The notes: generated from the sequence alone by a model not told the origin. Positions 26,979 through 38,216 are shown, numbered from the stretch's first letter. The stretch: DNA of 64,000 bases from Paenacidovorax caeni (GCF_001298675.1 NZ_CYIG01000031.1:1-64000), one strand, 5' to 3'. Numbers and translations: made by a program.

Positions 26979-28547
26979 TCACGCCTGGAACAGTGCCTTG
27001 TACTGGTCGCGCAGCAGGTTTTTTTGCACCTTGCCCATGGTGTTGCGCGGCAGCTCGGCCACCACGTAGCACTGCTTGGGCACCTTGAAGTGGGCCAACT
27101 GGGCCTTGAGCTGGGCAATGATGGCGGCGCCGTCGAGCTGCGCGCCCGGCCTGGCCGTGACCAGGGCCACGCCGACCTCGCCGAAGTCCGGGTGCGGCAC
27201 GCCGACCACGGCGCTTTCATCAACGCCGGGCAGCTCGTTGATGAAGCCCTCCACCTCGGCCGGATAGACGTTGTAGCCGCCGCTGATGATCAGGTCCTTG
27301 CTGCGCCCGACGATGCTGACGTAGCCGCGCGCGTCCTGCTGGCCCACGTCGCCGGTCTTGAACCATGGGTGCCCCTGCGCATCGACCGTGAACTCCTCGG
27401 CGGTTTTCTCGGGCATGCGCCAGTAGCCATGGAATACGTTAGGGCCGCGCACCTGGATGTTGCCAATGGCGCCCACCGCCACCGGCTGGCCCTGGTCGTC
27501 CACGATGCGCAGGCCCACGCCCGGCAAGGGAAAGCCCACGGTGCTGCCACGCCGCTCGTCCTGCCCACCGTAGCGCGCATCGGCCGTGTACGGGTTGGAG
27601 GTCAGCATGATGGTCTCGCTCATGCCGTAGCGCTCCAGAATGGTGTGGCCGGTGCGCTCCTGCCAGCTGCGAAAGGTTTCGATGAGCAGCGGCGCCGAGC
27701 CCGAGATGAACAAGCGCATGGCGCGCGCCGCCTCGCGCGTGAGCGTAGCTTCGCCGAGCATGCGCACGTACAGGGTGGGCACGCCCATGAACACGGTGGC
27801 ACGCGGCATGGCGGCGATCACGGCACGGGCATCGAACTTGCCGTACCAGAGCATCTTGCTGCCGCCGAGCAGCGCCGCATGGATGGCGACAAACAGCCCG
27901 TGCACATGGAAGATAGGCAGTGCGTGGATGAGCACATCGTCCGCGCGCCAGCCCCAGTACTCCTTGAGCACCCGCGCGTTGCTCAGCAAATTGCCGTGCG
28001 TGAGCATGGCGCCCTTGCTGCGGCCCGTGGTGCCGCTGGTGTACAGGATGGCGGCCAGGTCATCCGCCTGGCGCGGCAAGGGCTGGTGTTCGTCGCCATG
28101 GTGCGCAGCGCGCTCCAGCAGGCTGCCCGTGCGGTCATCGCCGAGCGTGAAAACGTGCTGCGACCCAGCAGTAAAGGCGATCTTCGACACCCAGCCAAAG
28201 TTGCCCGGGGTGCACACCACCACGGCAGGTTCGGCATTGCCGATGAAGTATTCGATCTCGGCGCTCTGGTAGGCGGTGTTGAGCGGCAAAAAGACGTAGC
28301 CCGCGCGCAGCGTGGCCAGGTACAACAGCATGGCCTCGACCGACTTTTCCACCTGCACGGCGATGCGGCTGCCCTCGGGCAACTGCAGCGCCGCCAGCAG
28401 GTTGGCAATGCGCGCGCTGGCCTGGTCCAGGTCGCGCCAGGTGTAGTACAGCGGCGCGCCGTCGGGGCCGGCGGCTTCGATGGCCGTTTGGCCCAGGTCC
28501 GCTGGGAATGCGGCGCGCAAGGCGCTGAACAGGTTGCAAGACTCCAT
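26979..28547 (-). CDS. matB: Malonyl-CoA synthetase
   Basis: A 522-residue ANL-superfamily acyl-CoA synthetase. Core motifs are YTSGTTGRSKGAML (AMP-binding P-loop), ERYGMSETIML, WFKTGDVG, GRSKDLIISGGYNVYP and the C-terminal catalytic Lys in PRNTMGKVQKN. The overall sequence and its position two genes from malonyl-CoA decarboxylase indicate malonate as substrate. The ATG at 28547 has GGAG 8 bases upstream; start codons at 28553 and 28556 are too close to it. The gene is read after the enoyl-CoA hydratase, 18 bases apart. Confidence 0.88.
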   Translation of the reverse strand: MESCNLFSALRAAFPADLGQTAIEAAGPDGAPLYYTWRDLDQASARIANLLAALQLPEGSRIAVQVEKSVEAMLLYLATLRAGYVFLPLNTAYQSAEIEYFIGNAEPAVVVCTPGNFGWVSKIAFTAGSQHVFTLGDDRTGSLLERAAHHGDEHQPLPRQADDLAAILYTSGTTGRSKGAMLTHGNLLSNARVLKEYWGWRADDVLIHALPIFHVHGLFVAIHAALLGGSKMLWYGKFDARAVIAAMPRATVFMGVPTLYVRMLGEATLTREAARAMRLFISGSAPLLIETFRSWQERTGHTILERYGMSETIMLTSNPYTADARYGGQDERRGSTVGFPLPGVGLRIVDDQGQPVAVGAIGNIQVRGPNVFHGYWRMPEKTAEEFTVDAQGHPWFKTGDVGQQDARGYVSIVGRSKDLIISGGYNVYPAEVEGFINELPGVDESAVVGVPHPDFGEVGVALVTARPGAQLDGAAIIAQLKAQLAHFKVPKQCYVVAELPRNTMGKVQKNLLRDQYKALFQA

Positions 28548-28565
28548 GCGCATCACTCCAAAAAG

Positions 28566-29378
28566 TCAGAAAACCGGGGCTCGCTTGGCCAGGAAGGCGC
28601 TGATGCCCTCGCGGTGCTCCGCGCTGTCGGCATAGGCGTAGGGGTCGGCGGCGCCATTCACTATGCTTTCGATAGCTGTTTGCGCTTGCCCTGCTTGGGC
28701 TGGAGGCGTTTTCAATGCCCGAAGCGTTTGCTTGTTCAGGCGCGCTGCGCCGGGCGCCAGGGCGGCAATGCGCCGCGCACTGGCCAGCACCTCGGCCTGC
28801 AGTGCCTCGGGCGCCACCACGCGGCTGAGGAAGCCCTGCGCCAGCAGGTCGGCGGCACTGAACGTGGCGGCCTCCAGCAGCATCTGCCGCGCAATGGTTT
28901 CACCCACGGCACCAGCGACGAGCTCGGCCTCGCGCGGCGCCATGGGAAAGCCCAGCTTGGCGATGGGTGCGCCAAAGCGTGCATTGGCAGCGGCAATGCG
29001 GATGTCGCAACAGCTCGCGATCTCCACCCCTGCGCCCATGCAGGCGCCGGCAATGCGCGCGACGATGGGCACGTCACACGCCAGCATGGCGGAGAGGCCG
29101 CCCCACACGTCGTTCTCGTGAAAGTCGCGCAGCAACGCGGCATCGAAGCGGAACGCCGGGTACTCGGATATATCGCCCCCGGCGCAGAAGGCCTCGCCCT
29201 CGCCTTCGATGAGCACGCAGCGCGCACTGGCGTTGTGCTGGATGCCCTCAAACACCGTGCGCAACTGGCGCCACATGGGGCGCGACATGGCATTGAGCCG
29301 TCCGTCGTTACGCAACACCACGCGCACCACACCGGGCTGCGCGCCCCCTTCTTCCACCGCGATCACTTCACCTGCCAT
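28566..29378 (-). CDS. Enoyl-CoA hydratase/isomerase family protein with in-frame repeat insert
   Basis: A 270-residue crotonase-family protein. The oxyanion-hole segments are FCAGGDISEYP and IAGACMGAGVEIAS, with FGAPIAKLGFPMAPREAE following; substrate is unknown. It lies between malonyl-CoA decarboxylase and malonyl-CoA synthetase genes, so it may act on a malonate-derived or unsaturated CoA ester. Near the C-terminus (about residues 222-237) the stretch KTPPAQAGQAQTAIES is encoded by a family A repeat read in frame (28670-28714). In other crotonases this region is a helix-linker, so the insertion is probably tolerated. Confidence 0.82.
   Translation of the reverse strand: MAGEVIAVEEGGAQPGVVRVVLRNDGRLNAMSRPMWRQLRTVFEGIQHNASARCVLIEGEGEAFCAGGDISEYPAFRFDAALLRDFHENDVWGGLSAMLACDVPIVARIAGACMGAGVEIASCCDIRIAAANARFGAPIAKLGFPMAPREAELVAGAVGETIARQMLLEAATFSAADLLAQGFLSRVVAPEALQAEVLASARRIAALAPGAARLNKQTLRALKTPPAQAGQAQTAIESIVNGAADPYAYADSAEHREGISAFLAKRAPVF
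28670..28714. repeat. Family A repeat variant inside a coding sequence
   Basis: The segment gatagctgtttgcgctt followed by ggctggaggcgtttt lies inside the enoyl-CoA hydratase gene and aligns with the copy at 30868-30922 (atagctacctgcgctt then ggctagaggcattttt). The frame of the host gene stays open through it. Confidence 0.7.
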
Positions 29379-29414
29379 GGGTAGCCTTCATTTTTTACGT
29401 GCCTGGCGTGCTGC

Positions 29415-30857
29415 TCAGTCCAGCAGCAGCGCGCTGATTTCTTTCGACACCGGAACTTGCCCCTGCGCCAGTTGGGTGCGGTGCTTGTCCAGCCGCTTGA
29501 GGTCGTAGAGGTAGTTGACCATGAGGCCAAACGACTGCTTCAGCCCCTTGGAGGACGGATCGCCCGCCCAGTTGAGCCGCTCCACGCGCGCGCCGTTGCC
29601 CAGGTGGAAGCGCGCCACCGGGTCGATCGGCTTGCCCTCGTGCAGCGCCCGGCCCAGGTAATGCGCGGCGCAGTGCAGCAGCACCTGGCGCACGGGCGAC
29701 TTGGCGTCGAGCGCCTGGGCCTTGTCGGCCGTCTCCACCGCGCTGACGAGCTGCGCCGCCTGCGGCGCGTCGGCCTGCAGCGCGCGGCCCAGCTCGGTGC
29801 GCAGCTTGTCTGGCAGCTGCTGCAGCAGCGTGCCGGCGTTCTTGCCCAGCCAGGCGCGAAAGCCCGGAATGGGCGACAAGGTGGCGAAGGTGCGCAGGCG
29901 CGGAAACTCGGTCTGCAAGGTTTCCACCACATGCTTGATGAGCGAGTTGCCGAAGCTCACGCCGCGCAGCCCGGTTTGCGCGTTGCTGATGGAATAGAAG
30001 ATGGCCGTGGTGGCCTTGGCCAGGTCGGCAGGGGCGGCCTGCTCGTCCAGCAACGGGGTGATGCTGCCGCACAGCTGCTCGACCAGCGCCACCTCGACGA
30101 AGATCAGCGGCTCGTCGGGCAGGCGCGGGTGGAAGAAGCCGTAGCAGCGCCGGTCGCTGTCCAGGCGGTTCTTCAGGTCGGCCCAGGAACGGATGTCGTG
30201 CACCGCCTCGTACTTGATGAGCTTTTCCAGCAGCGAGGCCGGCGAGTCCCACGACAGGCGCCGCAGCTCCAGGAAGGCCACGTCAAACCAGGTGGAAAAC
30301 AGCTGCTCCAGCTCGGCGTCGAGCGCCAGCAAGCGTTTGTCGCTGCGCAGCAGCGGCAGCAACTCGGCGCGCAAATCCACCAGAAAGCGCATGCCCCCCG
30401 CCGGCACGGCAAAGCGCTGCAGCAGCCGCGTGCGCGGCGACACCAGGGCACGGCGCAGGCCGATTTCGGCCTGGCCCTCATCGGCCGTGCCCGCCGCCGC
30501 CTCGTAGTGCTGGCGCGCGTGTTTCACGCGCTCGACGTCGGGCGTGAACTGCTCACACATCAGCAGCCACAGGTCGTGCCGCTGCGCCGGGGTGGCCTGG
30601 GCGTACCAGTCGATCAGCGTCTGCGCACTGCGCCCGCCCTCCAGTTCGCTCACCTGGGGGGCGGCCACGGCCTGCAGGTCGGTCAGCAGACGGCGCAGCT
30701 GGCGCGGGGGCAGCGCCTCGTCGGCACGGCGCAGCGTGGCGGCCAGGCGTTCATGGGTGCTGCGTGGCGGGGGCGCAGGCGCAGCAGCGCCCTGGTCCTT
30801 CGCAGCAGAGCGCAGGCGCGACACATTGCGCGCGATCCAGGCAGAGGGGTTCTTCAT
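29415..30857 (-). CDS. mcd: Malonyl-CoA decarboxylase
   Basis: A 480-residue enzyme that converts malonyl-CoA to acetyl-CoA and carbon dioxide. The helical N-terminal part (residues about 25-190) and the GNAT-like C-terminal part show typical segments: RRLSWDSPASLLEKLIKYEAVH, DRRCYGFFHP, FYSISNAQTGLRGVSFGN and FATLSPIPGFRAWL. The catalytic Ser is expected in the SPIPGF region and the His near HLGNGARVERLNW. It is read first in the cluster mcd, enoyl-CoA hydratase, matB. MatC-type transport and MatR-type regulation genes are not present nearby. The ATG at 30857 gives the normal N-terminus; a family A repeat sits just upstream. Confidence 0.92.
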   Translation of the reverse strand: MKNPSAWIARNVSRLRSAAKDQGAAAPAPPPRSTHERLAATLRRADEALPPRQLRRLLTDLQAVAAPQVSELEGGRSAQTLIDWYAQATPAQRHDLWLLMCEQFTPDVERVKHARQHYEAAAGTADEGQAEIGLRRALVSPRTRLLQRFAVPAGGMRFLVDLRAELLPLLRSDKRLLALDAELEQLFSTWFDVAFLELRRLSWDSPASLLEKLIKYEAVHDIRSWADLKNRLDSDRRCYGFFHPRLPDEPLIFVEVALVEQLCGSITPLLDEQAAPADLAKATTAIFYSISNAQTGLRGVSFGNSLIKHVVETLQTEFPRLRTFATLSPIPGFRAWLGKNAGTLLQQLPDKLRTELGRALQADAPQAAQLVSAVETADKAQALDAKSPVRQVLLHCAAHYLGRALHEGKPIDPVARFHLGNGARVERLNWAGDPSSKGLKQSFGLMVNYLYDLKRLDKHRTQLAQGQVPVSKEISALLLD

Positions 30858-30867
30858 AGGTGCTTCA

Positions 30868-30922
30868 ATAGTTATAGCTACCTGCGCTTTCCGCAGGCGG
30901 GCTAGAGGCATTTTTCTATCAA
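30868..30922. repeat. Family A repeat variant between mcd and lgt
   Basis: It contains atagctacctgcgctt and ggctagaggcatttttctat, the variant also seen inside the hydratase gene. Its edge ctatcaaat contains, on the minus strand, the TGA stop codon of lgt at 30919-30921. Confidence 0.75.
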
Positions 30923-31734
30923 ATCCTGGCCGGCTGGCGCTGGGCCCACAGCCACAGCACCGCACCGCTGGCGATCATGGGCAGGCACAGCCACTGGCCC
31001 ATGCTCATGCCCAGCGACAACAGGCCCAGAAAGCTGTCGGGCTCGCGGAAATACTCCGCCGTGAAGCGCAACGCGCCATAGCCCACCAGGAACGCCGCTG
31101 CCACCTGACCCGGCCGGCGCTCGCGCCGCGCATACAGCCACAGCAGCACGAACAGCAGCAGCCCTTCGAGCAGGAACTGGTACACCTGCGAGGGGTGGCG
31201 CGGCAGCATCGAGCCACTTTGCGGAAACACCATGCCCCAAGGCAGGTCCGGCGGCGCAAAGCGCCCCCACAGCTCGCCGTTGATGAAGTTGCCCACGCGC
31301 CCCGCCGCCAGCCCGGTGGGGACGCAGGGCGCAACGAAATCCGCCACCTGGAGCAACGGCCGCTGGCGCGAACGCGCAAACCACAGCAGCGCTACCGCAA
31401 CGCCCAGCAGCCCGCCGTGAAAGCTCATGCCGCCCTGCCACACAGCAAACACCTCCAGCGGGTGGCCGAGGTAGTAGCCTGGCTTGTAGAACAGGCAGTA
31501 GCCCAGCCGCCCCCCGACGATGACGCCCAGCACGCCGAGGAACAGGATGTCCTCCACATCGCGGCGCGACCATGCCTGCGCCCCGCGCAGCGCGGAAAAC
31601 GGTGCGTGCCGCAAACGCAGCACCCCAAGGAGCATGAACAGGCCGAAGGCCACCAGGTAGGTGATGCCGTACCAGTGCACGGCCAGCGGGCCTATCTGGA
31701 GGGCAACGGGGTCGATCTGCGGGTACATCAGCAT
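30919..31734 (-). CDS. lgt: Prolipoprotein diacylglyceryl transferase
   Basis: A 271-residue membrane enzyme that adds diacylglycerol to the lipobox Cys of prolipoproteins. Seven predicted helices, the catalytic-site segments [11 protein letters not shown] and MSFHGGLLG, and the Lgt signature [14 protein letters not shown] near residue 140 are all present. ATGs at 31734 and 31728 are both possible and neither has a clear Shine-Dalgarno sequence. Several lipoproteins in this window (cyoA, the META protein, the patatin) would be its substrates. The stop codon lies inside a family A repeat. Confidence 0.93.
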   Translation of the reverse strand: MLMYPQIDPVALQIGPLAVHWYGITYLVAFGLFMLLGVLRLRHAPFSALRGAQAWSRRDVEDILFLGVLGVIVGGRLGYCLFYKPGYYLGHPLEVFAVWQGGMSFHGGLLGVAVALLWFARSRQRPLLQVADFVAPCVPTGLAAGRVGNFINGELWGRFAPPDLPWGMVFPQSGSMLPRHPSQVYQFLLEGLLLFVLLWLYARRERRPGQVAAAFLVGYGALRFTAEYFREPDSFLGLLSLGMSMGQWLCLPMIASGAVLWLWAQRQPARI

Positions 31735-31904
31735 GGCAGGGATTGTGCCGCAGGGCGCCCAGGGCGCGGCCCGCACAGATGCGAATGCACCTGCATCCCG
31801 CCCGCATCCCGAATGCGCGCACACGGGTATAGGCCACGCGGCTTTGCTCAGCAGCGCCATGCGCGAGATACTCCAGGCTCTGCCAACCCACAGAGAACAA
31901 CACC

Positions 31905-32384
31905 ATGCAAGGCCATCCCGCCGTCATCGACTGCCTGAACAACCTGCTGCGCGGCGAACTGGCTGCGCGCGACCAGTATTTCATCCACTCGCGCCAGTAC
32001 GAAGACCAGGGCCTGACGCGCCTGTACGAGCGCATGGGCCATGAGATGGAGGAAGAGACCCAGCATGCCGACGCCATCCTGCGCCGCATTCTGATGCTGG
32101 GTGGCAAGCCCGACATGCGCCCCCTGCCCTTCACCCCGGGCGAAACGGTGCTGGAGATGCTGCGGCAGGACCTGCAGACGGAGTACAGCGTGCGCCAGCA
32201 CCTGCAGGACGCCATCGCACTGTGCGAGCGCCATGGCGACTACGTGAGCCGCGACCTGCTGCTGGCCCAGCTGCGCGACACCGAGGAGGACCACGCCTAC
32301 TGGCTGGAAAAGCAGCTCGGCCTGATCGAGAAGGTGGGCCTGCAAAACTACCTGCAGACGCAGGCGGGCGGCACGCCCGGCTGA
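31905..32384 (+). CDS. bfr: Bacterioferritin subunit lacking the heme-ligand Met
   Basis: A 159-residue bacterioferritin that aligns almost without gaps to Escherichia coli Bfr. The dinuclear ferroxidase ligands are conserved: E18, E51, H54, the equivalent of E94 (here E93), and the Glu and His of EEDH near residue 126-129. Position 52, which is Met and the axial heme ligand in classical Bfr, is Thr here (EEETQHAD). The subunit should therefore oxidise and store iron but not bind heme in the usual way, as in the heme-free partner subunits of two-subunit bacterioferritins. No second bfr or bacterioferritin-associated ferredoxin gene is adjacent. Confidence 0.92.
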   Translation: MQGHPAVIDCLNNLLRGELAARDQYFIHSRQYEDQGLTRLYERMGHEMEEETQHADAILRRILMLGGKPDMRPLPFTPGETVLEMLRQDLQTEYSVRQHLQDAIALCERHGDYVSRDLLLAQLRDTEEDHAYWLEKQLGLIEKVGLQNYLQTQAGGTPG

Positions 32385-32388
32385 GCAT

Positions 32389-32440
32389 AAAAAGCGGCTC
32401 CAGCGCTTATACAGAAAGCGCTGGCAGCTCATCTTTCAGG
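32389..32440. repeat. Family A hairpin repeat, copy 8
   Basis: The left arm agcggctccagcgctt and right arm aagcgctggcagctcat pair just after the bfr stop. It lies directly before an ordinary intrinsic terminator. Confidence 0.85.
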
Positions 32441-32446
32441 AGTAAA

Positions 32447-32471
32447 CCGCGCCATGGCAGCGCGGTTTTTT
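32447..32471 (+). terminator. Rho-independent terminator between bfr and the flavodoxin gene
   Basis: The stem ccgcgc/gcgcgg with loop catggca is followed by six Ts. It sits between convergent genes and follows the family A copy. Confidence 0.85.
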
Positions 32472-32474
32472 GTT

Positions 32475-32972
32475 TCAGAAAATGCCCATCTCCAGCCCCG
32501 TCGCCAGTGCCTCGCCCAGCGCGCGGCAGTCCGCCAGCGCCTCGGGCGCCAGGGTCTTGGGCGCGAGGATGGCATCGGGCGTTTGCGCACCGGTACACAC
32601 GATCAGGGGCTCGGCCACCGCCTTGAGGCGCCAGCCGGTGGCGATGCGCTCCATCTGGCGCACGGCATTGCGGCCGTCGCTGCCGGCGCACACCAGCAAC
32701 GCGAAGGCGCGGCCGTTGATGCGGTCGAGCGCGCCGTAGTAGCTGCGGTCAAAAAAATCTTTCATCACACCGCTGACGGCGGCCAGATTCTCGGGGCAGG
32801 CGAACACGTAGGCGTCAGCGGCCAACAGGTCGGCCGGCCCGGCATCGGCGGCGGGCAACAGCCGCACCGCCACCACGGCACCACAGCCCAGCGCACCGGC
32901 CTGCAGCGCCTCGGCCATCTGGCGCGTGCCGCCGGTGCGCGAGTGGTAGACGATCAGCAGTGTCTTGGCCAT
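32475..32972 (-). CDS. Flavodoxin-like NAD(P)H-quinone oxidoreductase family protein
   Basis: A 165-residue flavodoxin-fold protein. The N-terminal YHSRTGGTRQMAEAL forms the FMN-phosphate loop, and FACPENLAAVSGVMKDFFDR contacts the flavin, as in the WrbA/flavodoxin-like families. Its electron donor and acceptor are unknown. The ATG at 32972 follows a GGGGG stretch; the in-frame ATG at 32984 is an alternative that would add four residues. It is convergent with bfr and followed by a terminator, and a family B element lies upstream. Confidence 0.8.
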   Translation of the reverse strand: MAKTLLIVYHSRTGGTRQMAEALQAGALGCGAVVAVRLLPAADAGPADLLAADAYVFACPENLAAVSGVMKDFFDRSYYGALDRINGRAFALLVCAGSDGRNAVRQMERIATGWRLKAVAEPLIVCTGAQTPDAILAPKTLAPEALADCRALGEALATGLEMGIF

Positions 32973-33039
32973 GCCAGCCCCCATGAAAAAAGCCGCCCCG
33001 GCCCTGTGCGCGGTAGCGGCTCGCGGTGAATGCGTGGAG

Positions 33040-33208
33040 GATCAGAACGTGTGAATGAATCCGGCGTGGCCGAGCAGCGCGCCACAACGCGGCCCATCAA
33101 GGCGCAAAGCGCAGCCATAGCTTGTGCTATGGCGAGCATTTGCAACGCCGAGGGGGCGTGTTTTGGCGTGATGAGCGGGCATGGCGGATTCGTTCACACG
33201 TTCTCAGT
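33040..33208. repeat. Family B element with terminal inverted repeats, copy 2
   Basis: The ends cagaacgtgtgaatgaatcc and ggattcgttcacacgttctc are inverted relatives. The interior carries gcgcaaagcgcagccatagc and gctatggcgagcatttgc, matching the copy at 15709-15873 in opposite orientation. Its right edge contains the TGA stop codon of ilvD. Confidence 0.88.
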
Positions 33209-35060
33209 CCAACAGCGACAGGTCGCGCACCGCACCCTTGTCGGCGCTGGTCACCAGCTTGGCATAGGCTTTGAGCGCGGCAGACACCTTGCGCGGGCGC
33301 GGCTGCGCGGGCTTCCAGCCCAGGGCATCCTGCTCGGCGCGGCGGCGCGCGAGCTCCTCTTCGCTGACCAGCACGTTGATGCTGCGGTTCGGGATGTCGA
33401 TGCGGATGCGGTCGCCGTTGCGCACCAGGCCGATGGCGCCACCTGCCGCAGCCTCGGGCGAGCAGTGGCCAATCGACAGGCCCGACGTGCCGCCCGAGAA
33501 GCGCCCATCCGTCAGCAAGGCGCAGGCCTTGCCCAGGCCCTTGGACTTGATATAGCTGGTGGGGTAGAGCATTTCCTGCATGCCCGGGCCACCCTTGGGG
33601 CCTTCGTAGCGCACGATGACCACATCGCCCGCCTTGACCTTGTCGGCCAGGATGTTGGCGACTGCCTCGTCCTGCGATTCGGTCACGTGGGCCGTGCCCT
33701 CGAACACCAGGATGGAATCATCCACCCCAGCGGTCTTGACGACGCAGCCATCCAGGGCAATGTTGCCCGTGAGCACGGCCAGGCCACCTTCTTTGCTGAA
33801 GGCATGTTCGTAGGAGCGGATGCAGCCCGCCGCGCGGTCCAGATCCAGGCTGGGCCAGCGGCTGGACTGGCTGAACGCCACCTGCGTGGGAACGCCGCCC
33901 GGGCCGGCCAGGTAGAAGGTGCGCACGGCTTCGTCTTGCGTGCGCACGATGTCCCACTGGTCCAGCGCCTCACCCAGGGTCTTGGCATGCACCGTCGGCA
34001 CGTCGGTGTGCAGCTTGCCGGCACGGTCGAGCTCACCCAGGATGGCCATGATGCCGCCCGCACGGTGCACGTCTTCGATGTGGTACTTGTCGGTGTTGGG
34101 CGCCACTTTGCACAGCTGCGGCACGGTGCGCGAGAGGCGGTCGATGTCGGCCATGCCGAATGCGATGCCCGCCTCTTGTGCGATGGCCAGCAGGTGCAGG
34201 ATGGTGTTGGTGGAGCCGCCCATGGCGATGTCCAGCGTCATGGCATTCTCGAAGGCCTTGAAGCCCACGGCACGCGGCAGGATGGAGGCGTCGTCCTGCT
34301 CGTAGTACTGGCGCGCCAGCTCGACGATGCGGCGGCCTGCGCGCTTGAACAACTGCTCGCGGTCAGCGTGCGTGGCCACCACGGTGCCATTGCCGGGCAG
34401 CGACAGGCCCAGCGCCTCGGTCAGGCAGTTCATCGAATTGGCAGTGAACATGCCCGAGCAGGAGCCGCAGGTCGGGCAAGCCGAGCGCTCAACTTCGGCC
34501 ACATCGGCATCGCTGGCCTTGCTATCGGCAGCCATCACCATGGCGTCGATCAGGTCGAGCTTTTTGAACTGCACCGTGGCCGTGCCTGGCACCGCAAGCT
34601 GGGCCTTGCCCGCTTCCATAGGGCCGCCCGACACGAAGATCACTGGAATGTCCAGGCGCATCGCGGCCATGAGCATGCCGGGGGTGATCTTGTCGCAGTT
34701 GGAGATGCACACCATGGCGTCAGCGCAGTGCGCGTTGACCATGTATTCCACGCTGTCGGCAATCACGTCGCGGCTGGGCAGCGAGTACAGCATGCCGTCG
34801 TGGCCCATGGCGATGCCATCGTCCACAGCGATGGTGTTGAACTCCTTGGCCACGCCGCCCGCCGCCTCGATCTCGCGTGCGACGAGCTGGCCCAGGTCCT
34901 TGAGGTGCACATGGCCGGGCACGAACTGGGTGAAGGAGTTGACCACCGCAATGATGGGTTTGCTGAAATCTTGGTCCTTCATGCCGGTGGCACGCCACAG
35001 GGCGCGCGCACCAGCCATGTTGCGGCCAGCGGTGGAAGTTTTGGAGCGGTAGGCAGGCAT
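33204..35060 (-). CDS. ilvD: Dihydroxy-acid dehydratase
   Basis: A 618-residue iron-sulfur enzyme making 2-keto acids for valine, leucine and isoleucine. Cys residues for the cluster lie in [10 protein letters not shown] and [19 protein letters not shown], and the active-site region [20 protein letters not shown] is complete. The start at 35060 ([10 protein letters not shown]) matches family members. The stop codon TGA lies in the edge of the family B element, so the last residues (LSLLD) border the insertion. No other ilv gene is adjacent. Confidence 0.95.
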   Translation of the reverse strand: MPAYRSKTSTAGRNMAGARALWRATGMKDQDFSKPIIAVVNSFTQFVPGHVHLKDLGQLVAREIEAAGGVAKEFNTIAVDDGIAMGHDGMLYSLPSRDVIADSVEYMVNAHCADAMVCISNCDKITPGMLMAAMRLDIPVIFVSGGPMEAGKAQLAVPGTATVQFKKLDLIDAMVMAADSKASDADVAEVERSACPTCGSCSGMFTANSMNCLTEALGLSLPGNGTVVATHADREQLFKRAGRRIVELARQYYEQDDASILPRAVGFKAFENAMTLDIAMGGSTNTILHLLAIAQEAGIAFGMADIDRLSRTVPQLCKVAPNTDKYHIEDVHRAGGIMAILGELDRAGKLHTDVPTVHAKTLGEALDQWDIVRTQDEAVRTFYLAGPGGVPTQVAFSQSSRWPSLDLDRAAGCIRSYEHAFSKEGGLAVLTGNIALDGCVVKTAGVDDSILVFEGTAHVTESQDEAVANILADKVKAGDVVIVRYEGPKGGPGMQEMLYPTSYIKSKGLGKACALLTDGRFSGGTSGLSIGHCSPEAAAGGAIGLVRNGDRIRIDIPNRSINVLVSEEELARRRAEQDALGWKPAQPRPRKVSAALKAYAKLVTSADKGAVRDLSLLD

Positions 35061-35210
35061 CGTGGATGGAGGGAAAAATGATGTCTCGAAAGGGTCTGGG
35101 CCCTTGCGCTTCGGGGCCACCGGGCGCCGCGGCGCAGGCTTCTTGGGCCCCGCATTGCTGGATCGCGCTGTTTTGATTATGTCGCAGCCCCAATGCCCCG
35201 GCGGATGCAC

Positions 35211-35239
35211 GAAAAACCCGGGAACCGCAGTGCCCGGGC
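35211..35239 (-). terminator. Rho-independent terminator after the Trp-rich small protein gene
   Basis: On the minus strand the stem cccggg/cccggg encloses cactgcggtt and is followed by five Ts. It lies about 20 bases past the stop of the TIGR04438-type gene. The 140 bases from here to the ilvD start hold no gene I recognise. Confidence 0.8.
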
Positions 35240-35259
35240 TGGCGAGGAGAGGAAAGGCG

Positions 35260-35502
35260 TCAACGTGGCCGGCGCGTGCCCATGCCCAGCGCTTCCTTGT
35301 GCTTGTTCACGCGCGCCTGCTTGCGGCGCTCGATCTTTTCGACTTCCTTGCGCTTGGTGTAGCCGGAGGCGTCAGCCCAGGCCCACCACGCCGCCGTCAG
35401 CCCATAAGGCGCCAGAACCCACCACCAAGACCAGTTGGCCACCGGGCCAATTTCGAGATACTTGAGCAGTGTCAGAACAAGCGCCAGCCCTAGCATGTAC
35501 AT
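35260..35502 (-). CDS. Small Trp-rich membrane protein (TIGR04438-type)
   Basis: An 80-residue protein with two hydrophobic segments (about 3-22 and 27-45), the motif [19 protein letters not shown] and a charged C-terminal tail with [14 protein letters not shown]. This fits a small Trp-rich family restricted mainly to Burkholderiales; its function is unknown. The ATG at 35502 follows GGAGG with 5 bases of spacing, so the longer frame to 35550 is rejected. It is divergent from the cytochrome c gene with about 105 bases between. Confidence 0.82.
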   Translation of the reverse strand: MYMLGLALVLTLLKYLEIGPVANWSWWWVLAPYGLTAAWWAWADASGYTKRKEVEKIERRKQARVNKHKEALGMGTRRPR

Positions 35503-35608
35503 ATCTGCCTCCGTAGGCGGAAAATGGTAATTCCGTAGTGCCAAAGTCAACCAAGGCCACTACAATTTCGTTCAACCTAATGTACCCCAACCACAGAGAA
35601 AGACCACG

Positions 35609-35914
35609 ATGAACCGTACTCTGATCACTCTCGCCATGGCACTGTCGGTGGCCGCCCCGGCCATGGCCGACGAAGCCCTGGCCAAGTCCAAGAACTGCAT
35701 GGCTTGCCACGCTGTCGACAAAAAGCTGGTCGGTCCCGCCTACAAGGACGTCGCCAAGAAGTACGCCGGCCAGAAGGATGCCGAGGCCACCCTGGTCTCT
35801 CATGTGCTGAAGGGCAGCAAGGACGTGTGGGGCCCGGTTCCCATGCCCGCGAACGCCAACGTGACCGAAGCCGAAGCCAAGAAGCTGGTGGCTTGGGTGC
35901 TGTCGCTGAAGTAA
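35609..35914 (+). CDS. Periplasmic class I cytochrome c (c-551/c-552 type)
   Basis: A 101-residue precursor with a signal peptide cleaved after AMA (residues 19-21). The mature protein is about 80 residues with heme motif CMACH (residues 30-34) and a distal Met in [13 protein letters not shown]. Such small cytochromes pass electrons in the periplasm to oxidases, nitrite reductase or peroxidases. No partner gene is adjacent. It is followed by a clear terminator. Confidence 0.92.
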   Translation: MNRTLITLAMALSVAAPAMADEALAKSKNCMACHAVDKKLVGPAYKDVAKKYAGQKDAEATLVSHVLKGSKDVWGPVPMPANANVTEAEAKKLVAWVLSLK

Positions 35915-35931
35915 TTTCAGGCGACTCCACC

Positions 35932-35966
35932 AAAAACCGCAGCGTGCGAACGCTGCGGTTTTTTTC
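35932..35966 (+). terminator. Rho-independent terminator after the cytochrome c gene
   Basis: The stem ccgcagcgt/acgctgcgg has a 4-5 base loop and is followed by seven Ts. Confidence 0.92.
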
Positions 35967-35980
35967 TGCCCGGCACAAAC

Positions 35981-36009
35981 GAAAAAAGCCCGCAGCGCGG
36001 GCTTTTTGC
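35981..36009. terminator. Bidirectional terminator before the acs stop
   Basis: The palindrome aaaaagcccgcagcgcgggc continues with ttttt, so it carries A and T runs on opposite sides. It can end transcription of acs on the minus strand and read-through from the cytochrome gene. Confidence 0.85.
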
Positions 36010-36039
36010 TTGGTCGCTGCGCCACAACTGGCGCGTGCG

Positions 36040-38037
<1,998 letters not shown>

Positions 38038-38181
38038 GGTGTTGTCTCCTAAGTTTGATGAAATTCGGCTCGTACTTTGGGCGGCCGCACTTACAAGCCA
38101 CTGACTGGCGCGAAACTTACATAGGCACCAAAACCCGACTCCCAGGCGACAGCGTTTATCACATCTAGGAAAACCTGTGTT

Positions 38182-38210
38182 TTGACTCAAAAACACTAAA
38201 TTCCTATACT
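38182..38210 (+). promoter_or_regulatory. Strong sigma-70 type promoter for proVWX
   Basis: TTGACT and TATACT are separated by exactly 17 bases, both one or two mismatches from consensus. The -35 box overlaps an imperfect dyad of about 20 bases. Predicted transcription would start near 38217, giving a leader of about 345 bases before proV. Confidence 0.7.
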
Positions 38211-38216
38211 TACTCG

